Shown: in pieces, positions 34,546 to 46,435 of the stretch
How the letters are laid out: the number at the start of each line of letters is the position of its first letter
Position numbering within the stretch: the stretch's first letter is position 1
Assembly (NCBI GenBank): GCA_001972305.1
Contig: BDDD01001973.1
Coordinates: forward strand, 139,871 to 203,870
Source: Cephalotus follicularis
Taxonomy: Eukaryota > Streptophyta > Magnoliopsida > Oxalidales > Cephalotaceae
Direction of reading: 5' to 3'
DNA length: 64,000 nucleotides
The notes under the pieces: generated by a model
Database searches by the model: none
Told to the model about the DNA's origin: nothing
The model's input: the letters and a program-made list of their open reading frames with translations, nothing else
Made by a program: the position numbers and the translations under genes

Positions 34546-37489
34546 ATTTAAAAGTAGTAAGATTTCAAAGTTAACTCCAAACAGAAATCTTAAGCAATAT
34601 ATCAGTTTATACATTCTTTGAAATCACATATGAACTTTCATAAAAATCAAATCCATAACTTTCAAAACGTATGACAAACCTTTCAAAACATAGGTTCCAT
34701 ATTGAGCCACATATCACATATCAGAACACATATAGCAAGGGAGTAGCTAATTCCACATGCCAAGTAGAATTGAAGTGTACGGCACTACACATATCAATTC
34801 TCATAACATATCATATCATATCACATATCATATACTAGAATCGATTCATACGCCTCTATCACATAGTGGATCCAAAAATCCACCTCATGGGATTTATTCA
34901 TAACACTCAGAGACGCCGTAGACTAAACACACCGCTAAGGAAGTGTCATGTCCCCGTGTCAGGCCTACGACATGCCTATGGTACACCCCATAGGTGGGTA
35001 CAATACTCAGTATTCAATCATTTTAAAAACATTGATTTATCAAAATCACTTTAAAAACACATATAAACATGCTTTTTCGAAACATATTCAAAAATCGTTA
35101 ACAAACGATATCATAATGTACATTTCATAATCGGAAATCAACTCATTTATTTCCACCATAAAAGAGATGATCATAACATATTTCATAACATAACATAGCG
35201 TAAGAATAATAAAGTCGAGAACATTCAAATTTCATAAAATGTCAAAAACCGACTTTATTTTCGAAACATATCAAAACCATAAAACATAACCGAGTTCATA
35301 AACCAAAAGAACATAGCATAAAAACAAAGCTGATTTTCGTTCGATAAAATCAGATAGCAAAAGAGTGATAGTGTTCGTACATATCCATTAGGCAATAAAA
35401 CAGGTTTATTCAATCAAAACCGATCGATGATAACCAAGAAAGGGGATCCATACCAAATACAAAATCTGAAATTATCTAAAATAAAATCAGAAAGATAGCA
35501 AAGAAAGAAGGACATCCGTACTTCATTTACTAAAACAAAACCGAATTTATCTCAACAATACCGAAAGAGATATCAAGGAAAGAGAATTCGTGCTTTATTC
35601 ATAAAAGTAAAATTAACTTTTTACTCTAATAAAAACAATATGAGGGTATCAAGGAACGAAACATCCATACATAACGAAAGATAAAGCTGAAATTTATTCT
35701 TTAACAAACCAGTAGGAGGGTATCAAAGAAAGAGTTATCCGTACATAATCATTAAACAGTAAAATTGACTTTATTCAAATAAAATTGAAGGGAGTATCCA
35801 AGAACGAAAGACTAATCCGTACATTAATCATAAAAGTGAAACTGGATTGTTTCAATAAAATCAGATAGCCAAAGAACGATAGAATCCGTACCTCATGCGA
35901 TCACCAAAACAACCTCAAGAATATATATCGAGACTTCTCTAGACCGCTTATCGGTTGTTGCAAATATCTAATAGAAATAAAATCGTTCTCATAAGGACTT
36001 GAAATAAAATCAGACCTCGACTCATGGGTCATTATACACTGATCATAACCATATAAGATAATAATAGGTTTGCTAAGTCCAATTTGCAGAAACCACATCT
36101 AAACATAATTTTGAATTCACTAAGGTAAGTCCAAGTTGTCCAATTCATCCAATTTCAAATCATAATACTAGTTCAGCTCATATTATCGTAAAACGATTAC
36201 ATAAATACATAATTCAATCGAAAACAGAATTTAACAGAGTAGGGTTCAGAGTTTACCGAAATTAGTCGGAACGGAGCACAGAGCCATAATCACGTCGCGG
36301 AACTGGAACGGATCACACCTATGCAGAGAACTGAGTCAAAAACTGTCAAAAAACGTGTCGCCGGAGACTGCCGCTCGTAGGCTCACGCCCCGCCGCTGGC
36401 CGGCGCGTGTCTGTCACTCGTTGCCAGTCAGACGGTGAAAAGGGCCGATCTGAAGCATTTGAGGCTGGGGGTCACATATCCGGGGCGCGTTTGCCACAAC
36501 GCCGCCGTATTTGGCCGGAACATACCCATTTGACCACGGTTGACTTTGTCGTCAATCTGCTTTTTCGATGTCGCCAAGGGTCGGGGCTGGTTGGGTTCGC
36601 TTCATCTCGTTGCCAGGATGGCGAATATGACCTTGTCTTGTCGTGCCGATCACAGGAGCTGGAGAATCGACGCCAAACAGATGCGGGAGAGAGAAGACGT
36701 CGTGCACGCCGAAGGGGCTGTTGTCCGGCGTGGGGGTTGGGTCCGGTGGACTTAGGAGATCATGGGGGTTTGACCGGTGCCTTCGCCGGCGCCATATCGG
36801 CACTGACGCCGGTGACAGCAGCTAAAGGAGAGAGAACGGGAGAGAGGGTGGCGGGAGAGAAAGGTAGAGTGTGGAAGAGAAAGAAAATTTTATTATAAAA
36901 TAGGGTTTTTAAAATTTTTAAATGCTGAAATTAGTTTTAACACATAAATAAAAATCCAAAAATTGTTTTATTTATTCATGGACTTAATATCAAAACCCAC
37001 TAGGCTAAGGCCAAAACCCGCTTAGCCCAGCCAAAAGCAAAACAAACCGAAAAAACGGGCATTCCACAAACCGAAATAAAATAAACAGCCCAAACAAAAC
37101 AGATCAAAAAGCCCAAAAATTCTATACGGAAAAACGGGATATTACACCCAAGGTTGGGTATAATCCAATTTACACTTAAGAGTGCTCAACCACAAAGCAT
37201 GGCCTGCATGGAACGCACGTAATAGTACTGTTTGGTCACATTACTCGCCTACTCGGGACGCACACGAGGCGTTGCTCAGGTACCCTTCATTTCACGTTCA
37301 GGACGCATGCGTAATGAGCTCATGTGTCAAATGTCACATGCTCAGCACACGACATAACATGTCCATGACGCATACATGATGCACTTGGGAATACAACATG
37401 GTGGCTATGGTGCACTGCTCGGAATATGGTAGGCCATGATACACAGCATTGATGCATTCTCGGATGTATGCCTTTGGACACATGCATGT

Positions 37490-38010
37490 ATGGTACAACG
37501 CATCCTCGGCACAGGGTATGGCAGGGCTCATCCTCGGTAAATGCATGGCATCCTCGGATGGTCACAATGGAATGAACTCGGTGCCACATCGTTGCATGCT
37601 CGGTACCTCGGATGTCCAGATGGCAAAGATCGGGTGCCGTACCATTCCATGCTCTGCACTTACCATTCCATTGTCGGCATGATGTTGCATTCTCGGGAGG
37701 CATGGCAAAGGACGATGCATGCTCGAGTGTTCAAGTGCTATTCCATACTCGAGACGCATGGTGTGGCATCCTTAGCTTGGCGTTGCATCCTCGGCACTAT
37801 GCATTGCATGCTTGGCACCTCGGTCCCTCACAATGGAGAGACCTCGGCGCCGTTGCATGCTCAGGATGCATGCAGCGGAAGCTCGGGTGTGCATGCCATT
37901 GGAGAACCATGCGTGGCACCTCGGACGATTGCTAGTAGAGATCCATGCGCGGCACCTCGGATGCATGGTATTGGCTCCTCGGATGCATGCCGTTGGGAGG
38001 CTTGGCCATG
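37490..38010. repeat. TCGG / GCATGC-rich degenerate repeat in LTR G
   Basis: Irregular repeats of gcatgctcggcacctcggat-like text, period roughly 25-45 bp and highly diverged. Open frames run on both strands (for example 37541-38011 plus and 37320-37703 minus) because the repeat lacks stops, not because it encodes a protein that I can recognise. Confidence 0.55.
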
Positions 38011-38888
38011 ACGTTTGGGAGCTCAGCATAACGCATGACATTACATACTTTGGCACCTAACATTGCACCGTAGAGAGTACAATTCATAATATTGCACACT
38101 CGGCACTTAGCGCTCAGGAGGATGCTCCATATGTATATATATGACGTTCATGACGCGTATGGAGTACCATCTCGGCATAAGAGCACAATATTCACTAAAT
38201 CTAATACCCATCAATAGCAGAGGATCATTAAGATACACTACAATCGTTCTACTTCATATCATTTACTTAATCCTAACCTGGGCATTCATTATTATCACAT
38301 ATTTGCAACAATACATATTAAAAGTAAAGGCTCTGAGTAGGAAGTAGATCCTACCTTAAATCCACTGGAGTCTGATTATGCTTTCCTTCTCCTTTGCACT
38401 AAGCTCCTTCCTCCACTGGTTCTTCCTTTGCTATCTGGGTCTTTTTCAAAGTTAGAGATGAGGGGATTAAAAGAGGGTGGGAAGAGGGAGACAAGAAGTA
38501 TCCAGAGAACTCCCATCTCTTGTCTCTTTCTATCCATTTACCAACAGCAGCCGTCCCCACACTTTCCCTTTTCTTTTTATAACTATCAATGGAATTCTCT
38601 AGAATTCCCTACACGTTTCCTCAGTCAGCACACATAAAAAGTGGGCTGAGCACTTGGGTAGGCCCAACACTCCCATTCCTCCTTTATTCCAATTCAGGCC
38701 ATAAACATTTCCAAGCCCAAATACCATTTATCCATTTAAGGTCCAAAAGCCATTAATTCAATTCCAACCCAAAATAATACATTTTAAGCCCGATTCTTCT
38801 TTTTCTCCTTTAAACAATTTCGGCCCAACATTCGGCCCAGTCCAATAGCCATTCTTTTATATTATAATATTCAGGGTTTTACGTGTGA

Positions 38889-39020
38889 TCTCTCTCCTCT
38901 AGTGTGTTAGGATACATCTTCTTGGAGAATTAAACTCCAGAAATAATGGGCAAAAGTCATTTCTTGGAGTTATCCATGTTGAATCGCTTTTGCACTTTAT
39001 CAATGTACTGGCTTTGGGAT
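38889..39020 (-). pseudogene. Element I pol: copia RT segment
   Basis: On the minus strand: SQSQYIDKVQKRFNMDNSKK, a stop, LLPIISGV, then KKMYPNTLEERDH, which continues as MSRIP at 32661 after solo LTR G. This is the conserved end of copia RT. The upstream RT is displaced beyond the window by insertion of H at 39021. Confidence 0.85.
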
Positions 39021-39179
39021 TGTTCATTTTTGTCTCAATCCAAATTTTGATGATAACATATTTGCATCTAATCATTATTTTGCTTTTGTGCAAGATGTTA
39101 GAAATGCTAAAAATTATGAGATATTACAAACAAAGAAGAATTTCCAGCACAAAGTGGCAAAACAGGACAAAGCATCGAA

Positions 39180-39430
39180 AGTTACGAAGTAACCATCAGC
39201 GCTTAGGCAAATCATCGAAGGTCGCACTTAAACCATCAGTAGTTAAGGAGTTTGATTTAAGCTAATGTGTCTAAAGCGGCGACGCTTATTTTAAAACCGT
39301 CAGCGCTTAAAGCCAAAAGAGCCAACTGTTAAGAAGGTCATGCTAGCGTTTTGATACAATTGATTCACGAAGTTGCTCAAATGCTATAAGCGGTGACACT
39401 TAAAGGAAACTGTCAGCGCTTTATGCAAAC
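39180..39430 (+). repeat. GTCGAC-like unit cluster in H LTR, part 1
   Basis: Units such as AAGCGGCGACGCTT, AACCGTCAGCGCTTAA and AAGCGGTGACACTTAA, all flanked by AAG/CTT as in the gypsy clusters. The second part, 61770-61905, includes AAGCATCGACGCTTAG. This is a copia element, so the unit crosses superfamilies. Confidence 0.5.
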
Positions 39431-39868
39431 CACTGACAAGGTACACTAAGACGCAACGGTTAAGGACTCAAGACTGAATAATGCCACAAACCGACGATGC
39501 TTTTTTGAAAGCGTGTAACACCCCGCGCTTGGAGGACAGACACGAGGCATTACACTCAATCCAATACACAATACAATGGTCAGGACTAGCAATATAAAAA
39601 TAAGAGAAAACTAAAAACTTTACAATATGCGGAAGGTATAATAGTTTTCTTGCAAACCAACACAAAAAAACCATCATCCATACACTATTTCATCTATACA
39701 ATACATGTCATTTTCAATACAATACATTTATGAGTCCCTTGGATACAATATATAGTACCAAAACGGCCATGCGGTCAAAACAGATCTTCAATTCTTCTGT
39801 CCGCTGCTACTTGCTGCCCTACCTGTGCCACACAAAATGCACACACAACCCCACCCCGTAGGATGGGG

Positions 39869-39884
39869 TTACCCACAAGGCTAA
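39869..39884 (-). other. LTR hairpin in B 3' LTR
   Basis: TTACCC acaa GGCTAA. The other LTR copy reads TTAGCC acaa GGCTAA (50143-50158), a perfect six-base stem with a four-base loop. Both lie 355 bp from the LTR 3' end. The stem equals that of A, D, D2 and D' but the loop is nine bases shorter. Confidence 0.6.
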
Positions 39885-40622
39885 GCAGAACCCCTATTCA
39901 ACATGAATGCATGTACAATGTGTAATATCAATGTGCTATGTACAATATCACTAGCCCATAACAGAGCATACAGATAAGATATATAATAATCAATCAATAG
40001 CAGACACTCGGTGGTGGTGTATAAAACACCCAATCAATCAATCATATCCTATAGAGCATGCGACCTCGGGTCAATACAATGTCAATCAATGGCAATGATC
40101 AATCCCACTGAAGGTAGTCCTTCAAAAAGGGTGCGAGATCTATCTACTTGTCTCAGACTGATCAAGTCTGGGTACAGATAGGTCAATACAACAGGCTCAA
40201 CTGGAAAAAGGGAGCACAAATCAATAAACTCGACCATCAGGGAGCTACAATTAATCAATACTGCTCATCAGCAGGTCAATACAATAAATGAAATGATCGA
40301 CGAAATAGGTGGACGAAGTCGACAGCCTAACATGCCGATACGAATCATAAGGTAGCTCTATAGGATCCATACAATACAATCAATCTGTCAGTACAATGCC
40401 AATAAGTCGTGATGTCTGCTGGAGAAATGGGAATGTGCATCCAACGTTCCAAACTTAGACTCGCGTCACTTATGGCTCAAGCAATCAATCAATCAATATG
40501 TCAATACAATCATTAAAACTGTTTTCAAATGCTTGAATACCTCAAATGAGGCTCCAGTCAAGCGGCCATGTAAAAAGGAGTTAAAAACTAGCTTTAAAAC
40601 ATCAGTTTTCCAAATCAGGGCG

Positions 40623-40980
40623 TTAGGCATCGACGTTATGGATATACCCGTCGACGCTTAACATTTACTCTCAATACAAGGCTGATGGTCGTTAACTCCT
40701 TTAACAGAAAGCATCGACGTGCATCACACTTTTAAAAACCAGTAGGCTTAGGCGTTAACGCCCTAGGGTCAAGGCGTTGATGCTTAAACAAAACGCGTCG
40801 ATACTCAGATGGCTCATATGATTTATGTTGACGTTTTTCCTAGGAAAAAGAAATCCCAGGTCGTACGCGTCAAAGCCAAAGATACGCGTTGATGCCAACG
40901 TCAGAAAAACGTCAGTCAAAATAGTTCAAAAGTGCAAGGCGTTGATGCCACTGGGTTAGGCATCGACGTCTGTGCTGGGA
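40623..40980 (-). repeat. GTCGAC-unit cluster of B 3' LTR
   Basis: About 12 units. In this copy most are decayed (GTTGATGC, GTTAACGC, CATCGACG). The 5' LTR copy at 60668-61015 keeps more intact CpGs: for example ggtcgttaactcc here reads gggcgtcaacgcc there, and aaagcatcgacgtgc reads aaggcgtcgacgcgc. Confidence 0.7.
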
Positions 40981-41411
40981 GAAACCAATTTTCAGCAAAA
41001 AAAAAAGTAGTCGATCTCAGGTCAAAATCCAATTTAAAGCCATTATTTTAAAACAAAGGGTTAAAATAATTCATTTAAGGTTAGTAAAACTTGTTACAAC
41101 CTTTAATTTACAGTTTCAATCTTCCTAGATCAATTAGATCAAGGATTTCATTTAAAAACCCTTATACCATAATTCAATTCAATACAATCATTCAATCATT
41201 CAATTAATCATGCTAACTATAGAAAATTCAAGTAAAGAAACCCAACCTATAAATAGAGCTTCAACAGCTGATCTTCCAATCAATCAATGGCTAAAAACAC
41301 CCAAAAACCCACTGTTTTCTTGTTCAAACGGGCAAATAGGGGACTTGAAATTGCTATTTGTGGCTAGAGGAGCAATTCGGAGCTGCTAGGGAGGAGGAGA
41401 AGGGTTGCTCG

Positions 41412-41412
<1 letters not shown>

Positions 41413-41460
<48 letters not shown>
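41413..41460 (-). repeat. GA/CT microsatellite in B 3' LTR
   Basis: An uninterrupted (GA)n run of about 44 bp just downstream of the TATA box (CT in the transcript). The 5' LTR has a shorter copy at about 61455-61482. It creates a Ser/Leu-rich open frame that is not a gene. Confidence 0.9.
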
Positions 41461-41462
<2 letters not shown>

Positions 41463-41524
41463 AGGAGAAGGGTAGAGATAGAAGGGGAAATGAGAGAAAT
41501 GAGGAGAAATGGCTAAGGGATTGG

Positions 41525-41532
41525 CTTATATA
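41525..41532 (-). promoter_or_regulatory. TATA box of B LTR
   Basis: Sense TATATAAG in the context GGCTATATAAGCC, 205 bp inside the LTR 5' end. The 5' LTR keeps it at 61552-61559, 210 bp inside. It implies a short U3 and about 2 kb of transcribed LTR. Confidence 0.65.
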
Positions 41533-41737
41533 GCCAATTCGGCCAAATTTCTGAAACTCATCTCGAATCTCCTGATTGTACATGCATATGATCAATACTA
41601 TAAGTAATAGGTATAAAAATACCTCAATATGATAGCTTTCAATTATCCAAAACAGTTCGATACGGTACAATACATTTCAATACAATATATGCATGAACAG
41701 TGCTAAACAGTACAGAAAGGGAACTCGGGTCGTTGCA

Positions 41738-41750
41738 TTCTCCCCTCCTT
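41738..41750 (-). other. B polypurine tract
   Basis: AAGGAGGGGAGAA on the minus strand, adjoining the 3' LTR. Confidence 0.8.
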
Positions 41751-41785
41751 AAAAGAATCTGGTCCCAAATTCAACAATTAATCGG

Positions 41786-42835
41786 TCAATAAAATAGGAA
41801 GGGATATCTCTCTCTCATATCGTCCTCACTCTCCCACGTCCGCTCCACTGAACCATGATATTGCCATAGAACACTAACCAAAGGAATGGTCTTGTTCCTC
41901 AGTACTCTGATATGTCTGTCAACAATCTGTATAGGAGTCTCGATAAAAGACAAGTCAGGTTCTAACTGAATCTGACTATACTCAATGATGTGTGAGAGAT
42001 CTCGAACATATCTTCTCAACTGAGAAACATGGAACACCTCATGAACTCTCGACAAGGCTGGAGGCAAAGCAAGCCTATAAGCATGTCGGCCAATCCGATC
42101 CAACACCTCGAAAGGTCCAATAAAACGGGGAGAAAGCTTCCCTTTCTTCCCAAATCTCATGACTCCTTTAGTGGGTGACACCTTGAGGAAAACATGGTCA
42201 CCAACACTAAATTCCAAGCCTCTGCGATGAACATCGGCATAGCTTTTCTGTCTACTCCGTGCTACAATCAATCGGTCTTTAATCAATTTCACTTTCTCTG
42301 AGGTAATCTGCACTATTTCTGGTTCCAAAATGCTCCTCTCACCCACCTGATCCCAACAAACTGATGATCGGTACTTCCTACCATACAAGGCCTCATAAGG
42401 AGCCATCTGTATGCTCTCGTGGTAACTATTGTTATACGAGAACTCAATCAAATGCAAGAAGTCATCCCAACTACCTCCAAAGTTGAGAACGCATGCCCGA
42501 AGCATGTCCTCCAATGTCTGAATGGTCCTTTCGGACAAGCCGTCTGACTAGGGATGAAAAGCAGTGCTAAAACTCAACATAACTGCTTGTAACTTCCTCC
42601 AAAACCTGGAGCTGAAACGAGAGTCTCGATCCAAAACAATGCTAACAGGAGCTCTGTGTGGTTTAACAATCTCTTTTATGAACAACCTGGACAATGTTTC
42701 TCTAGAATAAGTCATCCAAATTGGTAGAAAATGGGCCAACTTTGTAAGCTGATCGACCACAACCCACATAGCATCATGTTTGTCGCGTGTCAGAGGTAGA
42801 TCGGACAGGAAATCCATGGTAATATGCTCTCATTT
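41786..42835 (-). pseudogene. B integrase core and chromodomain-like tail, stopped
   Basis: From 42835 down: IPE, stop, K, stop, E where relatives have tryptophans (WKWE); then MDFLSDLPLTRDKHDAMWV, VVDQLTKLAHFLP (first catalytic Asp present), LDRDSRFSSRFWRKL (second Asp), STAFHP then TAG in place of the Gln of HPQTDGQ, then [12 protein letters not shown] with the catalytic Glu. The C-terminal part runs to 41786 with EFSVGDHVFLKVSPTKGV, FHVSQLRRYVRDLSHI, RVLRNKTIPLVSVLW and WESEDDMRERYPFLF, the chromodomain-like block. All three catalytic residues remain; the damage is nonsense. Confidence 0.9.
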
Positions 42836-43720
42836 CTACTCTGGAATGAGTAAAGGCTGAAGCAAACCTTCCGGTCTCTGGTACTCTGCCTTAACTTGCT
42901 GACAAGTGAGGCATCGCGATACAAACTCTGCGATCTCTCTCTTCATGCCAATCCACCAATACCTAAGTTTCAAGTCATGGTACATCTTCGTACTCCCCGG
43001 TTGAATGGAGAGGTGAGATTTATGAGCTTGAGAAAGAAGCTCCTCTTTCAACTCACTATTGGCTGGAATGCAAATTATGTTCCTGTATCTCAATAACCCA
43101 TCTGAAGATAGAAAGAAATCGGGTTTTAAACCCCCATCAATAGCAGTCGCCACTTTCTGTAATTCCATGTCCACTCTCTCAACATCTCTGATCTGGTCAA
43201 GCAATACAAGTTGCACCTGAATATGAGAAAGTGTCATACAAGATAGCTTACGACTTAATGCATCTGCGACAACATTTGCTTTTTCGGGATGATATTCAAT
43301 GTCACAATCATAATCATTAAGAAGTTCAAACCACCTTCTCTGTCTCATGTTCAATTCTATCTGTGAAAAGAGATATCTCAAACTTTTATGATCAGTGAAA
43401 ACAGTGAACTTGGTCCCATAAAGGTAGTGGTGCCATTTTCCAAGAGCAAAGACAATGGCCGCCAACTCCAAGTCATGCACCGGATAGTTTTCTTCATGTG
43501 GTTTGATCTTTCTTGAAGCATATGCTATTACCTTGCCATATTGCATAAGGATGCAACCTAGACTTTTCCCGAAAGCATCGGTATACACCACAAAGTCTTC
43601 GTTCCCGACAGGTAAGGCTAGGACAGGAGCGGAAACCAATCTATCCTTTAACTCTTGAAAACTCTTTTCACAATCACTATCCCATACAAAAGAAACATTT
43701 TTATGTGCCAATCTAGTCAA
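42836..43720 (-). pseudogene. B RNase H and integrase zinc finger
   Basis: A 294-codon open segment. RNase [18 protein letters not shown] (Asp present, Ser changed to Phe), [29 protein letters not shown] and [12 protein letters not shown]. The integrase zinc finger follows: [18 protein letters not shown] and [16 protein letters not shown]. The second zinc-binding His reads Gln (SIQPG where relatives have SIHPG). It is continuous with RT at higher coordinates and stops at 42836. Confidence 0.9.
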
Positions 43721-43721
43721 T

Positions 43722-44416
43722 GGTGCAGCAATTCTGGAAAATCCCTCAACAAACTAACGATAATACCTTACTAAACCCAATAAGCTGCGAACTTTAGAAG
43801 CATTCGTCTGTTGTTTCCAATCTTTCACGACCTCAACCTTTGACAGATCCATAGATAAATCGTCACCAGAAACAATATGCCCAAGAAAAAGAAACCTCCA
43901 ATAACCAAAATTCGCACTTGTCGAATTTGGCATACAATCGATGCTCTCTTAATGTCTGCAATACAATATAGAGGTGTTGGGCATGCTCCTCATCGGTCCT
44001 GGGATAGACCAAGAGGTCATCAATGAAAACCACAATAAACTGATCCAAATATTGTCTGAACACTCGGTTCATCAGGTCCATGAGAGCTGCGGGAGTATTA
44101 GTTACACGAAAAAGCATAACTAGAAACTCATAATGACCATATCACGATCTGAAAGCAGTCTTCAAAATATCCTCTTATCTGACTTTCAGCTTGTGGTAGC
44201 TCAATCTCAAGTCGAGCTTAGAAAACACTGTCGCTCCTCTAAGCTGGTCGAACAACTCATCAATATGCGGTAAAGGGTACTTATTCTTCACTGTAACTTT
44301 ATTGAGCTGTCCATAATCAATACATATTCAGAGCGATCCATCTTTCTTCTTGACAAAAAGAATAGGTGTTCCCCAAGGTGAAGCACTAAGTCTTATGAAA
44401 CCTTTGTCCAGAGATT
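43722..44416 (-). pseudogene. B reverse transcriptase, multiply broken
   Basis: Minus strand in several frames: an IDYGQLNK-like block and [16 protein letters not shown] near 44330-44170 (first catalytic Asp kept, stop after it), then from 44117 [35 protein letters not shown] (FIDD catalytic pair) and [12 protein letters not shown], a frameshift near 43880, a remnant of the GHIVS...KVEVVKDWK thumb region, and a stop in the RYYR block near 43755. Confidence 0.85.
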
Positions 44417-45110
44417 CTACAGCTGTATCTTTAATTCTTTCAATTCTATCGGTCCCATTCGGTACGGTGCTCGAGAAATCAATGCAGTTCCTGGTATCAG
44501 ATCAATTACAAATTCTATCTCTCTGTCAGGCGGTAACGAAGTCAAATCCTGAGGAAAAACATCTCCGAACTCGCAAACTACTGGAATATATGCCAGTGCC
44601 GGTCGCCATCTATCTGTATCGAGCACGTGTGCCAGAAACCCTGGCAACCCTATCGCAATAATCTATCCGCATGCAAAGCCGAAATCATCGGAACAAACTA
44701 TGGCTCTAAGGTGCCAAGGAATAGAAAAAGGGGTCATCCTGGAGGACTGAAAACCACTACCTTCCGATAACAATCCACATGAGCGAAGCTAGCAGACAAC
44801 TAATCCATGCCCAGAATCACATCTAGGCTATCCATAGGAAGAACAATAATATCGGCTAACAAGCAACGATCATCAATCTCTATAACACAATCTCTACACA
44901 CTCGATCGGTGGTCGCTGACTCACCGAGAGGTGTGGATACCTCCATCAAGAAAGTAAGGTACTCAGGTTTCAAACCAACATGGGAGACAAAATGTAATGT
45001 AATGAATGAATGGGATGAACCCGGATCAACAAGAACCCTTGCTGGAAGCTGAAAGAGTGGAATGGTTGCTCCGATCACAACATCAGACCCTGCTGCAGCA
45101 CTAGGCTGTC
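44417..45110 (-). pseudogene. B protease and linker to RT
   Basis: Protease at 45078-44800: TIPLFQLPARVLVDPGSSHS then FITLHFVSHVGLKPEYL and LADIIVLPMDSLDVILGMD. DPGSSHSF occupies the active-site position. After a frameshift the linker at 44647-44417 shows [40 protein letters not shown] and [19 protein letters not shown], the block just before RT. Confidence 0.85.
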
Positions 45111-46282
45111 AGATCAGAACTCATAGATTGTTTCCCTATGGACTGCGAAGTCCCACAGGAAGAAGACTGTGCACTGGTAGTCGGTCCCTGTGTAGGCAGT
45201 GAATGTTGTGTCTGATCCAATCCTCTAGGACGAGAACTCCGAGGATAATCTCTGGCAATGTGGTCGGAACCACCACAAACCAAGCAATGGCCCAAAGAAC
45301 ATCTACAATTTTCATAAGTATGGTTGGTCTTCTAACAATGCACACAAGGAACTAAGGCACTCTGATCACTGATCCTAGAAAATCTAGAGGGTGTACTCTG
45401 ACTAGGCACTGAAGATAGACCTCCACGGTGTGCATTCCTTGATCTATTTCTCCTCTGAGAATGGGACTGGTTCCCGCTATCCTGACTGCTACCATGAGAA
45501 CCAGGAGAAGGACTATAGTTAGTCTTCTATGATTTAGCACTGCCACTGTCACTACCACTCTAACAAGCAGAAGAAGTAGGCCGGGTACAGGTTCTATCTC
45601 TCATCTGTCTAGCCTCCAATGCAATATCCTCAAGCTGCATAGCTCGGGAAGAAATATCTGATATGGAGGTCAATCCCAAGGGAGTTAACTGCCTCCTCAA
45701 ATCCAGTCTCAGTCCCCTAAGGAACTTCTTTGCTCTACGCTCTTGGCCTTCTACTAAATATGGGGCAAATCGGACTAATTGCATGAATATCACCTCGTAC
45801 TCAGCACCTGTAATACTCCCCTGTACTAGGTTAACAAATTCAACCTCTCTTCTCTCTTTCTCTACCTAAGGGTAGTACCTTGCATATAATTCTCTCTTGA
45901 AGGCATCCCAAGAGCGGACTGTACAATTTCTCGTCCAATCTACGTTTACCATAGCCCACCAGTGTTCAGCTTCCCCTTGGAGCATATACACTGCCAATAC
46001 CGATTAATGTTCATCATCACATCCCATTGCCTCAAAAATCTTTTCCAATTGAGCTAGCCAAGCTCAGCAATAGTAGGATCGGGGAGTCCTACAAATGCAG
46101 GAGGCTGCATGTAACGCCCGAGATTTTGATCAATGTAATATTTCAATTTGATTGAAATATTATTATTGAGATAATGAGAATGGTTGAGATTTCGACCTCA
46201 AAGATGCATACAACCCCTAAATATTGCTTGGGGGAAGAATTGTGTGTGTTAAAACTTGAAACGCTGCAGTTTTGAGGTAAAC

Positions 46283-46435
46283 GCATCGACGTCTTTGGAA
46301 AGACGTCGACGCCTTTTGGAACCGAGACGCGCGTGAATACATGGGCATGCACGTCGACATTGAGAGAAGGCATCGACACCTTCTTACAAAAAAGGGGAAA
46401 AGACTTCGATGTCTAATTCAAGACGTCGACGCCTC
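46283..46435 (+). repeat. GTCGAC-unit cluster 1 of LTR D'
   Basis: About six units, for example CGCATCGACGTCTT, AAGACGTCGACGCCTT and AAGACTTCGATGTCT, 170-325 bp inside the LTR 5' end. A TATA-like TGCATAAGAAC follows near 46732. Confidence 0.7.

Larger units (their letters stand above)
33785..37146 (-). mobile_element. Solo LTR F, nested in G
   Basis: 3362 bp, TGTAACACCCC to GATATTACA, flanked by the exact TSD cccaa (33780-33784, 37147-37151). Reverse-complemented, it starts TGTAATATCCCGTTT like E and shares with E the CTGAG...CTCAG hairpin and ttccatgcggcaggttttca. Sense minus. A GC-rich stretch at 36360-36860 near its 5' end carries open frames (for example 36407-36898) that look like chance. 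There is no GTCGAC cluster although its relative E has two. Confidence 0.9.
32667..38883 (-). mobile_element. Solo LTR G, containing solo LTR F
   Basis: G itself is 32667-33784 plus 37152-38883, about 2.85 kb. The TSD tgtga (32662-32666 and 38884-38888) flanks it. Removing it rejoins the copia RT of I in frame (...LEERDH then MSRIPNASAIG), which proves the boundaries. Its terminal bases have decayed (AGTAACACCCC start, TTTACG end). It shares with the LTR of C the phrase gacccattcca...tgggtcagcgac and gtgtagg, so it belongs to the same broad gypsy LTR group, sense minus. It has no coding region and no GTCGAC cluster. Confidence 0.85.
39514..41737 (-). repeat. B 3' LTR
   Basis: 2224 bp, ending TTGCA where the other copy has TTACA. 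Sense minus. From its 5' end: TATA box (41525-41532), GA/CT microsatellite (about 41413-41460), a GTCGAC-unit cluster (40623-40980) and the hairpin (39869-39884). The other copy differs at several percent of positions by eye. Confidence 0.9.

Noticed and set aside
36407-36898. 163-codon Arg/Gly-rich open frame
   Set aside because: Inside solo LTR F in a GC-rich stretch where all frames have few stops; no domain.
37320-38060. Cluster of overlapping open frames up to 156 codons
   Set aside because: Explained by the stop-poor degenerate repeat of LTR G.
41386-41670. Ser/Leu-rich open frame, membrane-like
   Set aside because: Product of the (CT)n microsatellite in the B LTR; the same shadow appears at 61362-61697.
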